Below are positions 25,378 through 36,092 of a stretch of 64,000 bases of DNA, in pieces; the stretch's first letter is position 1, and the number at the start of each line of letters is the position of its first letter. The notes under the pieces are model-generated. The model was given only the letters and a program-made list of their open reading frames with translations, searched no databases and had not been told where the DNA came from. Position numbers and translations under genes: made by a program. Location of the stretch: positions 2,650,001 to 2,714,000 of the forward strand of contig NC_091948.1 of assembly GCF_041260155.1 (NCBI RefSeq), read 5' to 3'. This stretch comes from Ptychodera flava. Taxonomy: Eukaryota > Hemichordata > Enteropneusta > Ptychoderidae.

Positions 25378-26147
25378 TAGCCAGCTGGCAAAGTCGACAA
25401 CATTGTATGTCCCATGCAGACAGTTTGTCTCGGGAAGTTGAAATAAACAAGACTTGTACATGGACCAGTGTGCATGGTAATGTTACATTGTATCTCGTAA
25501 TCTTGAACACTGGGTACCAATCGTAAACTCTCATTTACAACCCAAGACAGAGCACGTTTTAGCTTTTGACAAGCAGAACTTTTGTCTGTATCAAGTAGCC
25601 ACGGGTGCAACAGAAACTGCCCAGTTATAACACACTACACTGACACACCGATCTGGTTTGAAACATTTTATTGCAGGAAAACATACAAAAACTATATCAA
25701 TATAACAACGTTGGCAAGCAAATGGGAACCTACTTGCCTATGAGAACAGGCAGCTAACACATGCTTTGAAAAACTTGATAATCGTAACTTTGAAAAATGA
25801 ATTTTGATGTGAATCTACCTCAAGCAAGACATTGTCCTTTGCGAGCTACACAAATTTCAATGTTCTATAACGCGCTATGAAATGAAAACAATCCGATGGT
25901 TAAAGCAAACGATTGTGTGCGTTGAAAACTGAAATCACAATTTTGAGTCTAAAACCACAAAGTAAACAAGTGATTCACTACGAACGAAATTTAGAATATT
26001 GTCCACACAAACGTCCACTTCGAAATTAATCCCTGCTACTCGGAGGTGGTGGTGGTGGCGGTGTTGGTGGCGGCGGCGGCGGCGGAGGCGGCGACACTGA
26101 TGGCATGCACGGTTGGTGGATTGCTGGTTGCCATAATTCAGCACTGT

Positions 26148-26719
26148 TGTTACGTGCAGAGAAAACGAACAAAAGGGTGAACTCAGCAGTTAACGTTTAA
26201 ACAAAATTTATTACGAAAATAAAACTAATTGCTAAGTTAGGGATAGGATACAAGCTTTAAAGTGTACAGACTACTTATCTCAGCTGGGACGGCAAAGCTC
26301 CAGTCTCAGAGTTGTAACAGTCAGTCGGATGAATGAACAGTCCTTTGGCTTGCAGGCTTGAATTTGCACAAAGTCCACAGTATAAATCCAGCGTTGGCAG
26401 TGAAGGTCTTGAAAAGTCTTGAGAATGACTACTGCTGGAGTTTAGTAACACACAAGAGACACGATCCCAAAAGTCTGACTGGAAGCTGAGCACGTCCCTT
26501 TTATAAAGGCATATAAGAACAATCTAGAACTTTTATTGACATGCTAATTACTGTTCTAAAATTATCTCTCTTACACAACTAATCAACTTTCCAGAACATT
26601 CCAAACATGACTAATTGAATTCAAGGTTGTGAGGTCATTAAGGGCAGTGACCTTGAGAATGTTCTAGACTAATTGAACTCAGGTCATGATGAGTGTGGGG
26701 GGAAATGACCTACATAACA
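26148..26719 (-). repeat. 3' LTR of the Gmr1-like element
   Basis: 572 bp. Reading it next to the other LTR I find a single one-base length difference (near 26,692). A TATA box (TTTATAAAAGG on the minus strand, about 26,498-26,508) marks the U3 promoter, and an AATAAA lies near 26,205. Confidence 0.93.
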
Positions 26720-26730
26720 CACCCCCTCTT
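26720..26730 (-). promoter_or_regulatory. Polypurine tract of the LTR element
   Basis: The minus strand reads AAGAGGGGGTG directly before the 3' LTR, the expected place for the plus-strand primer. Confidence 0.7.
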
Positions 26731-29700
26731 CAAAAAAAAAGAAAATTTTTCAAAGAAAAATCTTTCTTTTGCAAATGTAATCTTGAAAAAGATTTAAGTA
26801 CTCAATTTTTTTTTCTTACTCTAAAGTAAAACTTCTTGAAAGTGAACAACAATAAACTCTAAATACGAGAGAGACAGTCTGCAATTAAATTGTCTCTGCC
26901 TTGGATATGTCTAATGTCAAGATTAAACTCCTGTAACATTAAACTCCATCCTAGCAATCTCTGATTTTTGCCTTTAAATTTCTGCAGAAAAACAAGAGGG
27001 TTGTGATCAATATAAACCACTATTGGCTGATTTGAAGAAGTAACATAAACTTCAAAATGCTGTAAAGCTAATATCAAAGATAAACACTCTTTTTCAATTG
27101 TAGAGTAGTTTCTCTGGGATTTGTTAAATTTGCGTGAAAAATAGCAAACAGGATGATCTACACCATGACTATCCTCTTGCAATTTGGTATTGGAAAACTT
27201 GAAATGGCACTGAATTTGGCATAAAGTATGCATGGCAAAGTCCGGTTATTTTTATTGAGTTCGATAAAGTCATTGTTCGGCATATACTTTGCTTCCTCCT
27301 GGAGATATTCCGCTTTTGCAGGATTCAGTCTGTCTGGATGTTGTTCCACTGGATTACTGTCGCAGACATCTTCGTTGTGATAGATGACGTTTGTCCTTGT
27401 TGGAACATCTTGAAACAGGTGTTTATATTCATGGAGCAGTTCTTTCACCTGTTGTTGTTGTTCTGGCTGGAGGTGTGCCAACTTGTAGACTCCAGCTTCT
27501 CCAGGATTTCTGAGTTCTGAAGCTTGACCGAGCCCAGCTTTGAGTTTAGAGTATTTTCACTCAAGTCAGTTTCAGTATCACTATCTTCATAATGGCCAGA
27601 ACTGACTGTACTGACAGGCTTTGTTTTAGTAGGATTATCCCTATCCAAATATGGCTTAAGCATATTTATGTGACATAGCTGTTTTTTTTTCGCCTGTCAG
27701 GTGTTGTTATGATGTAATTTAAATCACTCAATTTCTTATCAATTAGATATGGCCCAAAGTAACGAGCATGGAGTGGTTGCCAGGAATTGGAAGTAGAACA
27801 AGAACCTTTTGACCCGGTTCAAACTTCCGTTTTGAGGTGCTTTTATCATATTTGGTTTTCATTGACTGCTGAGATGACTCAAGATTTTCTCTGGCTAATT
27901 CACATGCTTTAGAGAGTTTTGTACGAAAATCTGACACATATTGCAAAATATTCAGACAATCATCATCGTCTGATAGGAATTTCTCTTTAACGAGCTTAAG
28001 TGGGCCACGGACTGTGTGTCCAAATACAAGCTCAAATGGGCTAAAACCAAGAGACTCCTGAATTGACTCTCTAACAGCAAAGAGCAGAAAATGAATTCCT
28101 TCATCCCACTGCTTCTCTGTGTCAAAACAGTAGGTCCTAATCATGTTTTTCAAAGTTTGATGAAATCGCTCAAGAGCACCCTGACTTTCTGGATGATAGG
28201 CGGATGACCTATACTGTTTAATGCCTAGCTGATCCATTACTTGTTGAAAAATTCCAGACATAAAGTTGGAGCCTTGATCGGACTGGACACATTTAGGGAG
28301 GCCGAATAAAGTGAAAAATCTGACTAAAGCTCTCACTATAGTCTTTGTCTTTATATTTCTCAGTGGTATGGCTTCGGGGAACCGAGTTGATGTACACATT
28401 ATTGTCAGCATGTACTCATTTCCTGATCTTGTTTTTGGTAGGGGCCCAACACAGTCTATTAGAATCCTACTAAATGGTTCTTGAAATGCAGGAATTGGCT
28501 GTAAAGGGGCCTTTGGAATGGTCTGATTCGGCTTTCCTACCATCTGACATGTGTGACAAGTTTTACAGAAATGTGTTACATCCTGCCTGAGATTAGGCCA
28601 ATAAAAGTGACTGAGAATTTTATGATAAGTTTTCCCCACTCCCAAATGACCAGCCCAGGGCGTTTCATGGGCCAGGCGCAATATTTCAGCACGATAGGGC
28701 TTTGGAACCACAATTTGATGTTTTATAGCCCAGTCGTCATCAACCAAAACATCTGGAGGTCTCCATTTACGCATGAGAATACCAGATTTTGTATAATAGG
28801 AAACAGAGCTATCTGAAGTTTTACCTTCATCATCTACCCTGTCAAACAAAGACAAAATATCTGGGTCTTTGTGTTGTTCTGCAATGAGATTTGATCTAGA
28901 AAATGTCTGACTTTGGTCAGCAGAAGTTTTACTGGAAGTTTCAAATCCACGAGGGATAACGGAATGACCCGTGTCAAACACCTGACTGAGAAAGGTGTCA
29001 TTTAAGTCAACATCTGTGACATTATTTTTGAGAGTATTTTGATTCTCGGAAGTTTTCTTTGACATGGCTCGAGTAATGGCACATGAAGGAAATAAACCGG
29101 GTATCTCTTGTTCAATTGGCTCTGGATCCTGCTCTAAACTAGGATTATCAGTCACAAGTGGATTAGTAATGACCTTGTCCCCAGCAAGGTCGTTTCCAAG
29201 AAGAAGGTGAATCCCTTCAAAAGGCAAAAAAGGCCTAATACCTAAAGCCACAGGTCCAGAAACAAAGTCCGAAGACAAATAGACATTATGGAGAGGAACA
29301 GGAATGTAGTCATTACAATCTACCCCCTTAATAAGAACTTTAGAACCTGAAAATGACTTTTCAGAAAACGGCAGGGTATCTGCCAACAAAAGAGACTGGG
29401 AAGCCCCGGTATCTCTTAAAATTTTGACAGGGGTAGCGGAAGAGAAATCACTAGAAAGTGATATAAAACCATTATGAATAAATGGCTCGAAAATACCCAT
29501 AATGCTATCTTGAGAAGAATTGACCTTGACCTCATTAATTGGGGATGAGAGGGGTTTAACCTCAGAAAATGTGTTGCACACATTATTAGACTCTAATTGA
29601 GTTGATGAAGAAATAAAGCCGGTTGGCTTAGATCCACTTTGACCACTTTGACCTTCACGTTTTCTTTTCAATTTGAAACACTCTGACATTAAATGGCCGT

Positions 29701-31045
29701 CTTTCTTACAATAATTACAAGAAAGTGTACCAAACTGTTTGTCAGAAGGAGATTGAGACTTGGGATCTGATGATGTGGGAGTGTTACTTGAACTCTGTGA
29801 ACTGTTGTCATTTGATTTTCTACTCTCCTTTGAAAAATTCTTGGATGAAAAGGAGGAGTTAAATTACCTGCATTGTTTCTGTATGAAAAGGACTGGGATG
29901 GTTTGCTGAGAAATGAAGATTTGTGGGTCAATGAATAATCATCGGCCAAACGTGCAGCAACCTCCAATGTATCTGCCTTTTGTTCATTGATAAACGTCTT
30001 GATGTCACTCCGGATGCACCTTTTAAATTCCTCAATCAAAACAAGTTGTCGTAATTTGTCATAATTCTGACTGACCTTTTCAGAAGAACACCAGCGATCA
30101 AACAGTGTTCTTTTGTTCGAGCAAATTCAACATAAGTTTGGTCTTTCGCCTTCTCACAATCCCTAAATTTCTGACGGTACGCTTCAGGCACCAACTCATA
30201 ACCTTGAGAATTAATTCCTTCACAGAATCATAATTTGAAGCCTGCTCTACTGACAACTGAATGTAAATTTCTCTGGCTTTACCCACCAAAGCACTCTGCA
30301 AAAGCATAGACCAGGACTCCTTAGGCCAATTCAGACTCTGAGCAATTTTCTCAAAATGGAGAAAATATTTGTCAACATCCTTTTCTTGGAAAGGGGGAAC
30401 TAACCTGAAATGCTTAGTGATGTCAAACTTGTCCGAAGGGAAGAATTTTCCTGACTGTCCAAGCTCTAAACGTTTTATTTCTACCTGTAATCGCTGTTCT
30501 TCTAATCGCAATTCTTTTTCTCTCTGTCTTTCTTCCATTTCTAATCTTTCCTGCCTTTCTTTTTCTTTCTGTCTTTTTCCATTTGCAATTCTTTTTCTTT
30601 CATTTCCTTTTCTAATTCCAATTTCTTAAGCTCCAAATCTGCCTGTCTCTCTTTTTCCATTTGTAATTCTTTTTCTCTCATTTGTAATTCTAGTTTCTTG
30701 ATCTCCAAATTTGTCTGCATTTCTAATTCTAATTTTCTGAGTTCAGAGGTAGACTTGGGCTCATAATCTTTCAGGGTGGATTCCTCAAATTGGCCTAAAT
30801 CAACTAGATGTTTGGCAATACGGTACTGTATTTCCTCTTGCGCATAGATCTTTTAACTTCTACTTTAAGGAAATTTGCCAGTGCTATGAGGTTGTCTTTT
30901 CTGAGGAATTAAATGTGTCCTGATCAAGGTCATCCATAAATTCGTCTGGTTTAAATTCCGCCATGATTAAATTTCGCTGAGTTCACAGTATACAGTAGTT
31001 TTGAAAAGGCTGTCAAAATGTTGTCAAACGGCTCAAAATATTCGT

Positions 31046-31063
31046 CTCCCGGACGAGCCCCCA
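31046..31063 (-). promoter_or_regulatory. Primer binding site, tRNA-Pro type
   Basis: Three bases inside the 5' LTR the minus strand reads TGGGGGCTCGTCCGGGAG. This matches 17 of 18 positions of the well-known murine leukaemia virus tRNA-Pro primer site, so reverse transcription in this lineage was probably primed by tRNA-Pro. Confidence 0.85.
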
Positions 31064-31066
31064 ATT

Positions 31067-31639
31067 TGTTACGTGCAGAGAAAACGAACAAAAGGGTGAA
31101 CTCAGCAGTTAACGTTTAAACAAAATTTATTACGAAAATAAAACTAATTGCTAAGTTAGGGATAGGATACAAGCTTTAAAGTGTACAGACTACTTATCTC
31201 AGCTGGGACGGCAAAGCTCCAGTCTCAGAGTTGTAACAGTCAGTCGGATGAATGAACAGTCCTTTGGCTTGCAGGCTTGAATTTGCACAAAGTCCACAGT
31301 ATAAATCCAGCGTTGGCAGTGAAGGTCTTGAAAAGTCTTGAGAATGACTACTGCTGGAGTTTAGTAACACACAAGAGACACGATCCCAAAAGTCTGACTG
31401 GAAGCTGAGCACGTCCCTTTTATAAAGGCATATAAGAACAATCTAGAACTTTTATTGACATGCTAATTACTGTTCTAAAATTATCTCTCTTACACAACTA
31501 ATCAACTTTCCAGAACATTCCAAACATGACTAATTGAATTCAAGGTTGTGAGGTCATTAAGGGCAGTGACCTTGAGAATGTTCTAGACTAATTGAACTCA
31601 GGGTCATGATGAGTGTGGGGGGAAATGACCTACATAACA
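31067..31639 (-). repeat. 5' LTR of the Gmr1-like element
   Basis: 573 bp, followed inward by the primer binding site. The TATA box on the minus strand lies at about 31,417-31,428. It interrupts the coding sequence of the host DNA transposon's accessory gene. Confidence 0.93.
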
Positions 31640-33099
31640 ACTGTACTGGTAATCAGGTGGCACATATGGCATGTAAGATGCATGGTGGTACTGCATAGCA
31701 TACCATGGATTCCACGAATACGGGGATGGATATGCTGGATGCCCGTATGACATTGGACTTGGGTTTTGAAACGTCACAGAAGTTTGTAAAATGTCCCCGC
31801 TAGCTGACGATTGAGCAAGTGGTGAAGCTTGAACAGGTGAGGCTGGCGATGTTAAAGTTATTGCTACCTCAGGCTGATTTTCTTGATGTTGCATGCTTGT
31901 GATCGGAGAGGGTTTCTGTAAACTTGATGTTGGTGAAACAGATGGTGTTGGCAGTTTCGGGCTGGGCTTAAGGCCACTGTTTCCGCGAAATGCAGCATTG
32001 AGTCGCTCACGAACAGGATCGTACGCCCGCTTTGCATAGGAGCTGTATCTATCGGCAATGTTACTTCTCTGCTTGAAGTTGTTGATAATGCTTTGGAATG
32101 TTAAACTGGCTGTCTCGATATCATTTGGCACCTTTCCCTTGTAATGAGTTTCCAGTATTGCCGCATCCTCTTTTATTACTAAGGTGCTCGGAACAAGGCC
32201 GTGGCAAGTTCGTAACAAGTACTTCTTCTTGTTCGAGTTAACCAATGCACCATAAATGCACGAATAAAAAGACCTGCGAGATGAGTTAAATGCTTGCTTC
32301 TTCACATCATACTCACTTTGCTTTTTCTTCAGCTCTGTTGTCAACTTGGTCACTAAATCAGAAGCAGAATTTAATTCCTTTCTGAACTCTGGGTGGTCGG
32401 CAACTATACCACATTGTTCAGGTGACACACACTTTTCAAAGGGACATGATCGTTTATCGTGAGTGCCGTATGAATGACAATTATGACACTTCTTCTGCCC
32501 GGGTTCGCGTCTTGGTTCTTTATACTTGTTTTCCAAATTGTTAAATTTTCCTTTGGCATTGTCAAGTTCAGCTTCTACGAATGCAATTTCCTTTTCAAGC
32601 GATTGCAAGGCAAGCTCCTGTGGTGTGTTGTAATGGTAGTTGTCGAAAAATCCATCCTCCTTGGATAGGGCTTCACGTTTACTGTGTTGTTTGGGATCAC
32701 TCCGTGGTGACTTGAACAGTTGCTTTGGCAACGCACTTTCCTTGTTTTCTTGGCTCGGTTAGCTCCAATCGGACTTCTTTCCTCGAAAAGATCATGGCGA
32801 TCAACTCCCAGATGTGACCTCGGAGTCTGCAATTTCGCAACTGCGTTTAAAATCATCCTCTTGTGCACTGTACTAACTGGCATCGAAAATTTGTCAAAGT
32901 CCCGTGAACGAAAGAATTTCATTGATGATTCGTTCAAGAAATCCAAACGCTGGAAGTCTTCTCGATACTTCATTAAAGCCGGATCGATAAGAGATAAAAA
33001 CTCCTCAATTGTCTCACGCCGTGGAGTTACGGTTGCACTTTCCATGTTGTTTGTTTTTCGGACTGTCTCAATAGTACGGTATTTCCCACGTGTGGCCAC

Positions 33100-33460
33100 G
33101 ACTTTCGCGCACTAAACTTTACTGGACGATTCTATTTTTTCAGCAGGAAGCTGAACATGAACATACGAGTAGTTAATTTTTGCCCTAACTATATCAAAAT
33201 GCATTTTCCCTGGATTGCCGTCCATGTCGTTTGTCAATATTATTGAATATTGTATGAAATAACTTAAAATATTTATTTTCGTGTGTTCGTGTACGTATTG
33301 AAAAATGGTCCCTCCTATTTATATGATAGTTTTGCCTATGCTAACCCTTGACCTCCGGATGTCGGTTGATCTTTTATTATACGTCACGCGTTTCTTTAAC
33401 ACGTGTTTTGTTGGTGTTAATCTTGAACTTTCTTTCTCAACACGTTGTGGCTGTGAAAAC
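33100..33460. promoter_or_regulatory. Shared intergenic region between the divergent transposon genes
   Basis: About 360 bp separates the two start codons, so both promoters should lie here. I see no clear TATA box on either side. An open frame runs from 33,305 into the transposase, but its first 52 codons look unlike transposase. Confidence 0.35.
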
Positions 33461-34535
33461 ATGCGACGTTCGCACAGTGGCCGCTGGTATAACCCTGGAT
33501 ACCACCTGAGTAAGGACTACCGAATGCAAATTGTAACAGAACTTGAAAAAGTTGGGGCTAATAAGGAAACGGGGATATGTCCACGGGGCAGCATTACTGT
33601 GGTCGCCAAGAAGATGTCCGTCCATCATAGAACAGTTCGTGCAACTTGGGACAAATTTTGCCAAACGAACGACTTGAGCGAGTGTCAGAGAGGCAGACAC
33701 CGTGGTGCTACAATTCTTGACCAGCCGGACATTGACCTTGTCGAGGGTTTGAAGACCGAACGCCCTTCAATCAAACTGAATGAACTACGCGATGAACTCA
33801 GACAGTATGCTGGGAAAGACGTGAGCATCAGTACAGTTTCTCGAACAGTTTGTACGAAACTTTCTGGTGGTCCATGGACTCGCAAAAGGATGACAGTCGT
33901 TCCTCAAGGGAAATATACACCAGCAAATATTGCATACACGGAAGCGTATTTAGACTACATGCAAACTAAAAATGCTCGCACTATAAAGTTTATGGATGAA
34001 AGTGGTGTGAAAGTTAACACAGGACAGTCGAAGTATGGACATTCTCCTTGTGGACAAAGATGTGTTGAGCTTGGAAGATATGCTGCTGGCGGAAATCATT
34101 CAGTAAGTCTGTTAATTGGTTATGATGGTGTAAAGTTCTGTGATGTGATCTGGGGTCCATCTGACACTAATAACTATCTTCGATTTTTCACTGAATTTAG
34201 CCGCCGAAGCATACGACAGTAATGGACAGCCGGTATTGGAGCCGGGAGATACCGTTGTTGTCGACAACGCACCTATTCATCGAAATGAGGGCCAAAGGCT
34301 ACTTACAAACTGGCTTCAAGATCTTGGAATTGAACTTGTTTTCTTACCAACGTATTCGCCAGAGTTCAATCCGACAGAACAATGTTTTAACAAACTGAAG
34401 GCCATGCTAAATAGGGATTACTACCGACCTCTATTACATGCTAGCGTGCCAGTAGCAGTATATGAAGCGATAACAACGATAAGTGCAGATGATACTATCG
34501 AGTTTTACCGTGATACAAATTATTTGGTGATATAA
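33461..34535 (+). pseudogene. IS630/Tc1-mariner family DDE transposase (one frameshift)
   Basis: Start chosen at MRRSHSGRWYNPGYHLSKDY. A helix-turn-helix N-terminal region (DYRMQIVTELEKVG...ITVVAKKMSVHHRTVRATW) is followed by the DDE_3 catalytic domain. First Asp: KFMDESGVKVNTG (about 33,990). Second Asp: VVVDNAPIHRNEG (about 34,255). Catalytic Glu: YSPEFNPTEQCFNKLK (about 34,370). Thirty-seven residues lie between the second Asp and the Glu, which is the DD37E spacing. A one-base shift near 34,195-34,205 breaks the frame; the following frame reads AAEAYDSNGQPVLEPGD and carries on to a stop at 34,535. The enzyme would cut and paste the element at TA sites. Length of about 358 residues is normal for the family. 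Confidence 0.88.
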
Positions 34536-35014
34536 TTTTTAATTTACATGTACCGGTAAGCCAAAACAGATTATGTTATTACAAAAACTTACCTTATGTA
34601 GAGCTATAAATGGAAAATACTTTGTGTGTGTGAGGGAGAGCGAGAGAGAGGAGAGTGAGTTTATCTTTGTGGTGATGTGTTTTACAGTACTTAATTTTCG
34701 AAAAACATCGATTTTTTTTATTTTTCAAAGTCAAGATTATCGAGTTTTTCAAAGCAGTGTTAGCTGTCAGTTCTCATGCGCAAGTAGGTGCCCATGTGCT
34801 CGCTGATATTATTGTACTGTATTGTTACAATTCGAAACTTTTTGTTTAACCAGTATTTTTGTTTTCCTGCAATAAAATTATTCAAACCAGATTGGTGTGT
34901 CAGTGTAGTGTGTTATGACTGGGCAGTTTCTGTTAATTTATTTTGACTACCCACATGCCAGAGTTACAGCCGACGTTGAGTCATCTGACTCCGTTACAAT
35001 GTTGTCACTAGCTG

Positions 35015-35092
35015 CAGCTGAAACTAATTAGTGTAAGCGGTTTTATTGCAGTTCACTGAAGTAGCTTCGCGCTCTAATTCTGAAAAGGGTTG
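35015..35092 (-). repeat. Right terminal inverted repeat of the DNA transposon
   Basis: Reverse complement of 25,300-25,377 with two mismatches, followed by TA at 35,093-35,094. Confidence 0.85.
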
Positions 35093-35240
35093 TAAATGTA
35101 ACACCGAGAAAAAAGTGGGAAAAGACCTATACAACTACATTCGCTGTAACCGATTATCTGATTGGCTATTTACTGGTCACATACAGTCGTGTGGTGGCGC
35201 TTTAAAAAACACGATTTAGGGGGTCTATCAGCCAAGGTCT

Positions 35241-35350
35241 GATTTCGGGAAGGATGCTGAAGTTATTTTCGTATTCGTTTTCGTATTCGTTTTCGTATTC
35301 GTATTCGTATTCGTATTGGAGTCACTGACAGAAATTGTTATTTTTAGTCC
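35241..35350 (-). repeat. Hexamer-array repeat, left arm of a 3-kb inverted repeat
   Basis: Its reverse complement matches 38,168-38,278: GGACTAAAAATAA, CAGTGACTCCAATACG, an array of CGAATA/CGAAAA units, then AAAATAACTTCAGCATC. A shorter array of the same units sits at about 37,713-37,745. The shared unique flanks show that these are copies of one element and not independent microsatellites. Confidence 0.7.
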
Positions 35351-35514
35351 AGGTTTCAGGTATGAAACGTGCAATATACGATATTTACTGAGGTTTAAAT
35401 ATTGTGATAATTTGATTCGTAATTTCATCTGCCAAATTTGGTTAAATTACATAAATTTGCATTGTAGATTTTAAAGAATTTTGTTCACTTCATTTTATTT
35501 AAAAAAAAATACTT

Positions 35515-35754
35515 AAAATCGGTTGGGATCTGGTAAGGCAGCATCTTCGCTTGCCAATGTCTCTTGACCGGGCAGCTGGATGCACCCCGAAATCAGGTGG
35601 TCAGTGCCAAGTAATGGGACTCGTGAGAGCGGATGCAAAGGAGCTGCCCTGGACTGTACCATTGTTTTGCGGGGAGGGCAGATTTTTGTGAGGCGCTGCA
35701 AAACGGGTGACTGTTGAAAGCTGTGATGAACGGGGGACTTGTCTAGGACAACCA
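35515..35754 (-). CDS. Candidate terminal exon, unidentified; partial copy at 38.28 kb
   Basis: A minus-strand open frame follows a very good acceptor (TTTTTTATTCAG, at about 35,755) and ends in a stop near 35,513. The product is Pro/Leu-rich and closes with GCIQLPGQETLASEDAALPD. A clearly related peptide, IQLPGAETLASEDALP, is encoded on the plus strand at about 38,280-38,325. Conservation at protein level between the two copies hints at a coding origin. It could be a piece of a transposon gene or of a host gene duplicated with the hexamer repeat. Family not recognised. Confidence 0.3.
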
Positions 35755-36092
35755 TCTGAATAAAAAATTTGAAAATTGTTATATCCGGTCATCCTTTTGG
35801 ACTCACTTTAGAATGATCATATCCATTTACAATTTGTATTTCAAGTATTTTACTTGATTTTGATATGGCTCTACGTAGACCTGAAATAAATTACAATACA
35901 ATACTTTACAAAAAGGGAGTGCGGTAAGGCAAAAATTACAAAATTGCAAGTTACGACTAAGTTGTACGTGCTGCTACAGGGGAGAAAGTAACATAAATCA
36001 ATGACAATAGGTAGTTTATCTTTCAGAGTAAAGATGTGAGCAATATTATACATAAAACCGGACTGACCGATAATTCATGTATTACATTCGAT

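Larger units (their letters stand above)
26148..31639 (-). mobile_element. Gmr1-like Ty3/Gypsy LTR retrotransposon, recent insertion, broken
   Basis: Two LTRs (26,148-26,719 and 31,067-31,639) start TGTTAC and end TAACA, and the whole is flanked by the 5-bp duplication ACTGT (26,143-26,147 and 31,640-31,644). It reads on the minus strand. In order the parts are: Gag (about 30.97-29.69 kb) with a Glu/Lys-rich coiled coil, a SCAN-like capsid region (LVGKAREIYIQL) and a zinc knuckle; a retropepsin-type protease (DTGASQS, about 29.4 kb); integrase (about 28.7-28.0 kb) with the HHCC finger and the core Asp/Asp/Glu residues; then reverse transcriptase and RNase H remnants (about 27.5-26.9 kb). Integrase before reverse transcriptase is the hallmark of Gmr1-like elements. 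The element is broken, with roughly five breaks and an incomplete pol. LTR identity says the insertion is young. Confidence 0.92.
26026..33099 (-). pseudogene. Accessory protein of the DNA transposon: SAM-like domain, zinc knuckle, proline-rich tail
   Basis: Reads leftward from MATRGKYRTIETVRK at 33,099. Residues about 29-93 (33,015-32,820) have the helical spacing of a SAM domain (FLSLIDPAL...DFDKFSM...HKRMILNAVAKL). One frameshift falls near 32,745. The frame then runs from LPKQLFKSPRSDPKQ through CHNCHSYGTHDKRSC (CX2CX5HX4C, a zinc-knuckle pattern), a CGIVADHPEF segment, a charged coiled-coil-like stretch and a Ser/Pro/Tyr-rich region. It is interrupted at 31,639 by an inserted LTR element. 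Left of that insertion the same phase resumes at 26,142 with a poly-proline tail and stops at 26,026-26,028. The total is about 540 residues. SAM domains mediate self-association, so a role in transposition-complex assembly is possible but is inference. It could be a captured host gene. I know of no named family. Confidence 0.65.
25300..35092. mobile_element. IS630/Tc1-mariner DNA transposon with two divergent genes, split by an LTR element
   Basis: The ends are inverted repeats: 25,300-25,377 and 35,015-35,092 match at 76 of 78 positions, beginning CAACCCTTTTC. TA flanks both ends (25,298-25,299 and 35,093-35,094), as expected for this superfamily. A second, subterminal inverted pair lies at 25,611-25,683 and 34,861-34,932. 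Inside are a DDE transposase on the plus strand and a larger SAM/zinc-knuckle gene on the minus strand, read head to head from about 33.1-33.5 kb. A 5,492-bp LTR retrotransposon plus its 5-bp duplication sits inside, so the original element is about 4.3 kb. Both genes carry a frameshift, so this copy is probably immobile by itself, though the good ends suggest it is not very old. Confidence 0.85.
35100..36085. other. Repeat-rich flank of the DNA transposon
   Basis: Holds a (TTCGTA/TTCGTT)n hexamer array at 35,266-35,318 inside a longer inverted-repeat arm (35,241-35,350; partner at 38,168-38,278), and a candidate exon at 35,515-35,754. Otherwise AT-rich and featureless. Confidence 0.5.

Noticed and set aside
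26275-31412. Identical 72-codon frames at 26,275-26,493 and 31,194-31,412
   Set aside because: They lie in the two LTRs and are duplicates by virtue of the LTR pair. No known LTR element encodes such a protein.
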